From Bacteroidales bacterium UBA4363 (GTDB lineage Bacteria > Bacteroidota > Bacteroidia > Bacteroidales > Paludibacteraceae), in NCBI GenBank assembly GCA_002393965.1, contig DGSL01000019.1, positions 210 to 64,209 of the forward strand: 64,000 bases of DNA, written 5' to 3'. Made by a program: the position numbers and the translations under genes. Below are positions 60,021 through 64,000 of this stretch, piece after piece; position 1 is the first letter of the stretch; every line of letters starts with the position of its first letter. The notes beneath the pieces were generated by a model, which was not told the origin of the DNA, made no database searches, and was given only the letters and a program-made list of their open reading frames with translations.

Positions 60021-63000
60021 ATGATTCTTTTTTTTCGCTCAAACGAAAACAACGTGCTGGCGGTAGAGGCCACCAGTGAGTTCAACGCAAGTGCTGACAT
60101 CAAGAAACTGCAATGGCTCTTTGGAGAAGCCGAAGCAATTGGCGACCAAACAATCTCCGGATGGTTTCTCGGACCTCGTCGCGAAATGATCACACCATGG
60201 AGCACCAATGCCGTAGAGATAACCCAGAACATGGGCATCAGCGGCATCATGCGCATTGAAGAATACGTCCCAGTATCCGGCAAAGAAGCAGAACACGACC
60301 CTATGCTTCAGCGCATCTATAATGGGCTTAATCAAAACATATTCACAAGCGAAGCGAAACCGGAACCGATCCTCTATATTGAAGATCTGGAAGCCTACAA
60401 CAAACAGGAAGGATTAGCACTGAGTGATCAGGAAATAGCCTATCTAAAAGAAGTAGAAGGGAAATTAGGTCGTCGTCTCACCGACTCCGAAGTTTTTGGA
60501 TTCTCACAGGTCAACTCCGAACATTGTCGTCATAAGATATTCAACGGTCTCTACATCATTGATGGAGAAGAAAAAGAATCGTCACTCTTTAAGCTCATCA
60601 AAAAAACATCTGAGGAGAATCCTAATCGTATCATCTCCGCATATAAAGACAACGTAGCCTTCAATGAAGGTCCACAGATAGAACAGTTTGCACCGGCATC
60701 TGCAGAAGGACCTGACTACTTTGAGATAAAGAAAATTGACAGTGTCATCTCCCTCAAAGCAGAGACACATAACTTCCCGACCACTGTCGAGCCGTTCAAT
60801 GGAGCGGCGACCGGATCCGGAGGCGAAATACGTGACCGTTTAGGAGGAGGCAAAGCCTCCTTGCCGATTGCCGGAACAGCTGTTTACATGACCTCCTATC
60901 CCAGGGAACAAGGAGGCCGTTCGTGGGAAAAATACACCAAAGAGCGTCCATGGCTCTATCAGACACCGGAACAGATTCTCATCAAGGCCTCCAACGGAGC
61001 CAGTGATTTCGGAAACAAATTCGGTCAGCCACTCATCTGCGGTTCCCTTCTTACTTTCGAACACGACGAAAACGGAAAACACTACGGATACGACAAGGTA
61101 ATCATGTTGGCGGGAGGAGTAGGATTTGCAAAGAAGAGCGATGCGATTAAAGGGACTCCGGAGAAGGGTGAGAAAATCGTCATCATCGGAGGAGACAACT
61201 ATCGAATCGGTATGGGTGGAGGAGCGGTATCCTCCGTTGACACCGGCAAGTATAGCAATGCTATTGAACTGAATGCCGTACAGCGTGCCAACCCTGAGAT
61301 GCAGAAGCGTGCCGCCAACGTCATCCGTGCCATGGCGGAATCCGATGACAATCCTATTATCTCCATCCACGACCACGGAGCTGGTGGTCATCTCAACTGT
61401 CTGAGTGAGCTTGTTGAGTCAACCGGAGGCAAGATTGACGTAGATCGTCTGCCAGTTGGAGATCCGACCCTATCCGACAAGGAAATCATCGGCAACGAAA
61501 GTCAGGAACGCATGGGATTCGTCGTGGACGAAAAGAATATCGAACGTATCCATAAAATAGCGGAGCGTGAGCGTTCTCCGATGTATATTGTAGGCGAGAC
61601 AACCGGAGACATGAAATTTGTCTTTGAGCGGGAGAACGGCAATACGCCTATCAACATGCCGTTGGACTACATGTTTGGCAAGCCACCTCGCACGGTCATC
61701 AGAGACAACAGCGTAGAGGAACATTTTGAGAATGCTCAGACAGACGAATCCAAGATCAAAGAATACGTTGAAGAGGTATTACAACTGGAATCAGTAGCCT
61801 GCAAGGATTGGCTGACCAACAAAGTGGACCGAAGCGTCACCGGAAAAGTTGCCCGTCAACAGACGCAGGGGCGCATCCAGCTTCCTCTCAGTGACTGTGG
61901 TATTGTCGCTCTCGACTACAGAGGGCGTGCCGGCATTGCCACCTCCATCGGTCATGCGCCTATAGCAGCATTGGCAGACCCTGCAGCCGGCAGTATCCTC
62001 AGCATTGCGGAGGCGTTGACCAACATCATGTTAGCACCTATTAACGGAGATCTTCAAGGAATCTCGCTGAGTGCCAATTGGATGTGGCCGTGCAAAAACG
62101 AAGGAGAAGATGCACGTCTCTACAAAGCCGTCCAAGCATGCTCTGACTTCGCCATAGAACTTGGCATCAATATCCCGACCGGCAAGGACTCCCTGTCCAT
62201 GACACAGCAGTACGGCAAAGACAAAGTCTATGCGCCTGGCACATTGATTATCTCGGCTGAGGGAGAAGTGACCGACGTAAAGAAGGCCGTCAGTCCGGTT
62301 CTTGTCAACGACCCAGACAGCGTGCTATTCCACATTGACCTTTCCTTTGATGCACTGAAGCTTGGAGGTTCTGCCCTCTCCCAGATACTCGGAAAAGTAG
62401 GAGATGACGTACCGAGCGTACGTGAACCTGAATATTTCAAAGACACCTTTGACACTATCCAGTCGCTCGTAAAAGAGGGGTTGATCCTAAGCGGTCACGA
62501 CATCTCCGCAGGCGGACTTGTCACAACCTTGCTTGAAATGACCTTCGGCAACACCAAGGGAGGATTGGACATCAACTTAGGAGAACTTCAGGAAGAGAGC
62601 CTCACCAAACTTCTCTTTGCTGAAAATCCAGGTGTAGTCCTTCAAATCAGCGGAGAAAACGCACACAGCGTTGCGAAGCGTCTTACGAAGGAAGGCGTGG
62701 CATTCGCCATCATTGGCAAGCCACAGTCAGACCGTCTTCTCACCATCCGGAAAGGTGGGAAGAAGATATCCCTTGATATTGACCTGTTACGAGACTTCTG
62801 GTTCAAGACCTCCTACCTCCTTGACCGCAAACAGAGCGGAAAGGAATGTGCCAAGTTACGTTTTGAGAACTACAAGAAACAGCCGTTGCTATTCCACTTC
62901 AACGAGACCTTCACCGGCAAGCAACAGCAGTACGGAATCACGCCAGAGCGTAATGGACACAGTGGCATCCGTGCAGCCATCATACGAGAAAAGGGGACCA

Positions 63001-63716
63001 ACGGAGAGCGAGAGATGGCTTATGCGATGTATCTCGCCGGATTTGATGTCAAGGATGTCCACATGACTGACCTTGCGAGCGGACGCGAGACTTTGGAAGA
63101 TATCAACCTAATCGTCTTCTGTGGAGGATTCTCCAACTCGGACGTATTGGGTTCAGCCAAAGGATGGGCAGGAGCATTCCTTTACAATGACACGGCACAT
63201 GAAGCTCTCCGTCGTTTCTATGACCGAGAGGACACCCTTTCGCTCGGTATCTGTAATGGATGTCAGCTTATGGTAGAGTTGAACCTGCTCAATCCTGAGC
63301 ATCCGAAGCGCACACGCATGCTTCACAACGTATCGCACAAATTCGAGTCCTCCTTTGTCGGTCTGACCATTCCAGACAACCAATCCGTAATGTTCGGATC
63401 GCTCAGTGGCAGTCAGCTGGGTGTATGGGTAGCACACGGAGAAGGACGATTCTCATTGCCGATGGAGGAAAGTGCGTACAACATCATTGCCAAATACACG
63501 TACAAGGAATATCCTGCGAACCCGAATGGTTCCGACTATAACGTAGCGGGAATCTGTTCTGCTGACGGACGACATCTTGCGATGATGCCTCATCTTGAAC
63601 GAGCCATCTTCCCTTGGCAGTGGGCCAACTATCCTGAAAATCGCAGACAGGACGAAGTAACCCCTTGGATTGAGGCATTTGTCAATGCCCGCAAGTGGAT
63701 TGAAGAGAGAAAATAG
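60021..63716 (+). CDS. purL: Phosphoribosylformylglycinamidine synthase
   Basis: The large single-chain PurL of 1231 residues, converting FGAR, glutamine and ATP to FGAM in purine synthesis. I chose the ATG at 60021 (MILFFRSNENNVLAVEAT); the upstream TTG adds ten unlikely residues. Landmarks are the N-terminal PurS-like part, the linker FGFSQVNSEHCRHKIFNG, the active loop ETHNFPTTVEPFNGAATGSG, and a second ATP-grasp-like half with GHDISAGGLVTTLLEM. The C-terminal class I glutaminase has the nucleophile Cys near 1078 (LGICNGCQLM) and the late PHLERAIFPWQW. It is complete. Confidence 0.97.
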   Translation: MILFFRSNENNVLAVEATSEFNASADIKKLQWLFGEAEAIGDQTISGWFLGPRREMITPWSTNAVEITQNMGISGIMRIEEYVPVSGKEAEHDPMLQRIYNGLNQNIFTSEAKPEPILYIEDLEAYNKQEGLALSDQEIAYLKEVEGKLGRRLTDSEVFGFSQVNSEHCRHKIFNGLYIIDGEEKESSLFKLIKKTSEENPNRIISAYKDNVAFNEGPQIEQFAPASAEGPDYFEIKKIDSVISLKAETHNFPTTVEPFNGAATGSGGEIRDRLGGGKASLPIAGTAVYMTSYPREQGGRSWEKYTKERPWLYQTPEQILIKASNGASDFGNKFGQPLICGSLLTFEHDENGKHYGYDKVIMLAGGVGFAKKSDAIKGTPEKGEKIVIIGGDNYRIGMGGGAVSSVDTGKYSNAIELNAVQRANPEMQKRAANVIRAMAESDDNPIISIHDHGAGGHLNCLSELVESTGGKIDVDRLPVGDPTLSDKEIIGNESQERMGFVVDEKNIERIHKIAERERSPMYIVGETTGDMKFVFERENGNTPINMPLDYMFGKPPRTVIRDNSVEEHFENAQTDESKIKEYVEEVLQLESVACKDWLTNKVDRSVTGKVARQQTQGRIQLPLSDCGIVALDYRGRAGIATSIGHAPIAALADPAAGSILSIAEALTNIMLAPINGDLQGISLSANWMWPCKNEGEDARLYKAVQACSDFAIELGINIPTGKDSLSMTQQYGKDKVYAPGTLIISAEGEVTDVKKAVSPVLVNDPDSVLFHIDLSFDALKLGGSALSQILGKVGDDVPSVREPEYFKDTFDTIQSLVKEGLILSGHDISAGGLVTTLLEMTFGNTKGGLDINLGELQEESLTKLLFAENPGVVLQISGENAHSVAKRLTKEGVAFAIIGKPQSDRLLTIRKGGKKISLDIDLLRDFWFKTSYLLDRKQSGKECAKLRFENYKKQPLLFHFNETFTGKQQQYGITPERNGHSGIRAAIIREKGTNGEREMAYAMYLAGFDVKDVHMTDLASGRETLEDINLIVFCGGFSNSDVLGSAKGWAGAFLYNDTAHEALRRFYDREDTLSLGICNGCQLMVELNLLNPEHPKRTRMLHNVSHKFESSFVGLTIPDNQSVMFGSLSGSQLGVWVAHGEGRFSLPMEESAYNIIAKYTYKEYPANPNGSDYNVAGICSADGRHLAMMPHLERAIFPWQWANYPENRRQDEVTPWIEAFVNARKWIEERK

Positions 63717-63730
63717 TATATGACAGTCAG

Positions 63731-63768
63731 AAGGGGGAGCCATGCGTGACATGGCTTCCTTTTTTGTT
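63731..63768 (+). terminator. Rho-independent terminator after purL
   Basis: The stem GGGAGCCATG / CATGGCTTCC has loop CGTGA and one G-T pair, followed by a run of T. It separates purL from prfA. Confidence 0.88.
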
Positions 63769-63795
63769 TTACACATCACCAAAAACACCACAGCC

Positions 63796-64000
63796 ATGGC
63801 AGAAAACGCCCTGCTTGAAAAACTGGAAGGACTGGAATTCAAGTTTCAGGAGATTTCCACCCTTATCACGGATCCCTCCGTCATTGCAGACCAGAAACGC
63901 TACGTCAAGCTCAATCGTGAGTACCGAGATCTGGAGCGTGTCCTTGACGCACTGAAAAAATACAAGAACCTGCTCAGCGGTATTGAAGAGGCCAAAAACG
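63796..64000 (+). CDS. prfA: Peptide chain release factor 1 (N-terminal part, runs off the window)
   Basis: Starts at the ATG at 63796 and is open to the window end (68 codons seen). The sequence MAENALLEKLEGLEFKFQEI, then DPSVIADQKRYVKLNREYRD, and LERVLDALKKYKNLLSGIEE is the helical N-terminal domain of RF1, including the DPxVI and LNREYxDL patterns. RF1 recognises UAA and UAG stop codons. The GGQ and PxT motifs lie outside the window, so RF1 versus RF2 rests on the N-terminal pattern; no RF2-type programmed frameshift is seen. Confidence 0.88.
   Translation, partial: MAENALLEKLEGLEFKFQEISTLITDPSVIADQKRYVKLNREYRDLERVLDALKKYKNLLSGIEEAKN

Overview
The window is a stretch of Bacteroidales chromosome, probably from a Porphyromonas/Tannerella-like relative. 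The grounds are: promoter -7 boxes of the TAnnTTTG(C) type in front of many genes, almost no Shine-Dalgarno sequences, a secreted protein with a type IX secretion (T9SS) C-terminal sorting domain, a CBM20-bearing amylomaltase, an NrdJ-type ribonucleotide reductase homologue, and a WbsX/GH99-like glycan protein. The species cannot be fixed from sequence alone.

Region 1 (about 145-31,092, all minus strand) is one very long surface-polysaccharide locus. Reading in the direction of transcription it holds an ABC export pair (Wzm/Wzt with a C-terminal glycan-binding domain), CDP-glucose formation and 4,6-dehydration (RfbF, RfbG), an RmlC-like epimerase, an SDR and a flavoprotein. After these come a GT2 enzyme, two left-handed beta-helix acyltransferases, a WbsX/GH99-like protein and another GT2. 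A frameshifted AlbA/Schlafen-domain pseudogene interrupts the run. Then follow a two-domain glycosyltransferase, six more glycosyltransferases of GT2, GT4 and GT32-like types, a pyruvyl transferase and one further GT4. The locus ends with two polytopic GT-C-like proteins, an MBOAT O-acyltransferase with an SGNH-like partner, and an NDP-hexose 2,3-dehydratase, Gfo/Idh/MocA oxidoreductase and SDR. The last three together look like a 2,6-dideoxyhexose branch. No priming glycosyltransferase or Wzx flippase is present.

Region 2 (31,179-37,000, minus) has a ZIP metal transporter, a 4-alpha-glucanotransferase, and a full-length class II ribonucleotide reductase homologue in which the conserved catalytic N-x-C-x-E motif, the first redox cysteine and the phosphate-binding loop are all substituted, while the C-terminal domain looks well conserved. 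This apparent pseudoenzyme is the most striking gene in the window.

Region 3 (37,400-64,000) is mostly housekeeping: initiator tRNA-fMet, a Crp/Fnr regulator, a Nudix hydrolase, a secreted alpha/beta hydrolase, aspS, fabD, PBP1A, a TPR lipoprotein-like or periplasmic protein, a PBECR-type nuclease-domain remnant, an SDR, pepT, two tandem acyl-CoA synthetases, a T9SS cargo protein, an RlmI-type methyltransferase, a Ca/Na antiporter, Hsp20, purL, and the start of prfA, which runs off the end.

Scattered through regions 2 and 3 are at least seven copies of an approximately 65-80 bp palindromic intergenic repeat, in two sequence types, usually placed directly after stop codons and often in pairs. 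The copies differ by changes that preserve pairing in the stem, so it looks like a structured DNA or RNA element under selection, or a REP/MITE-like family.
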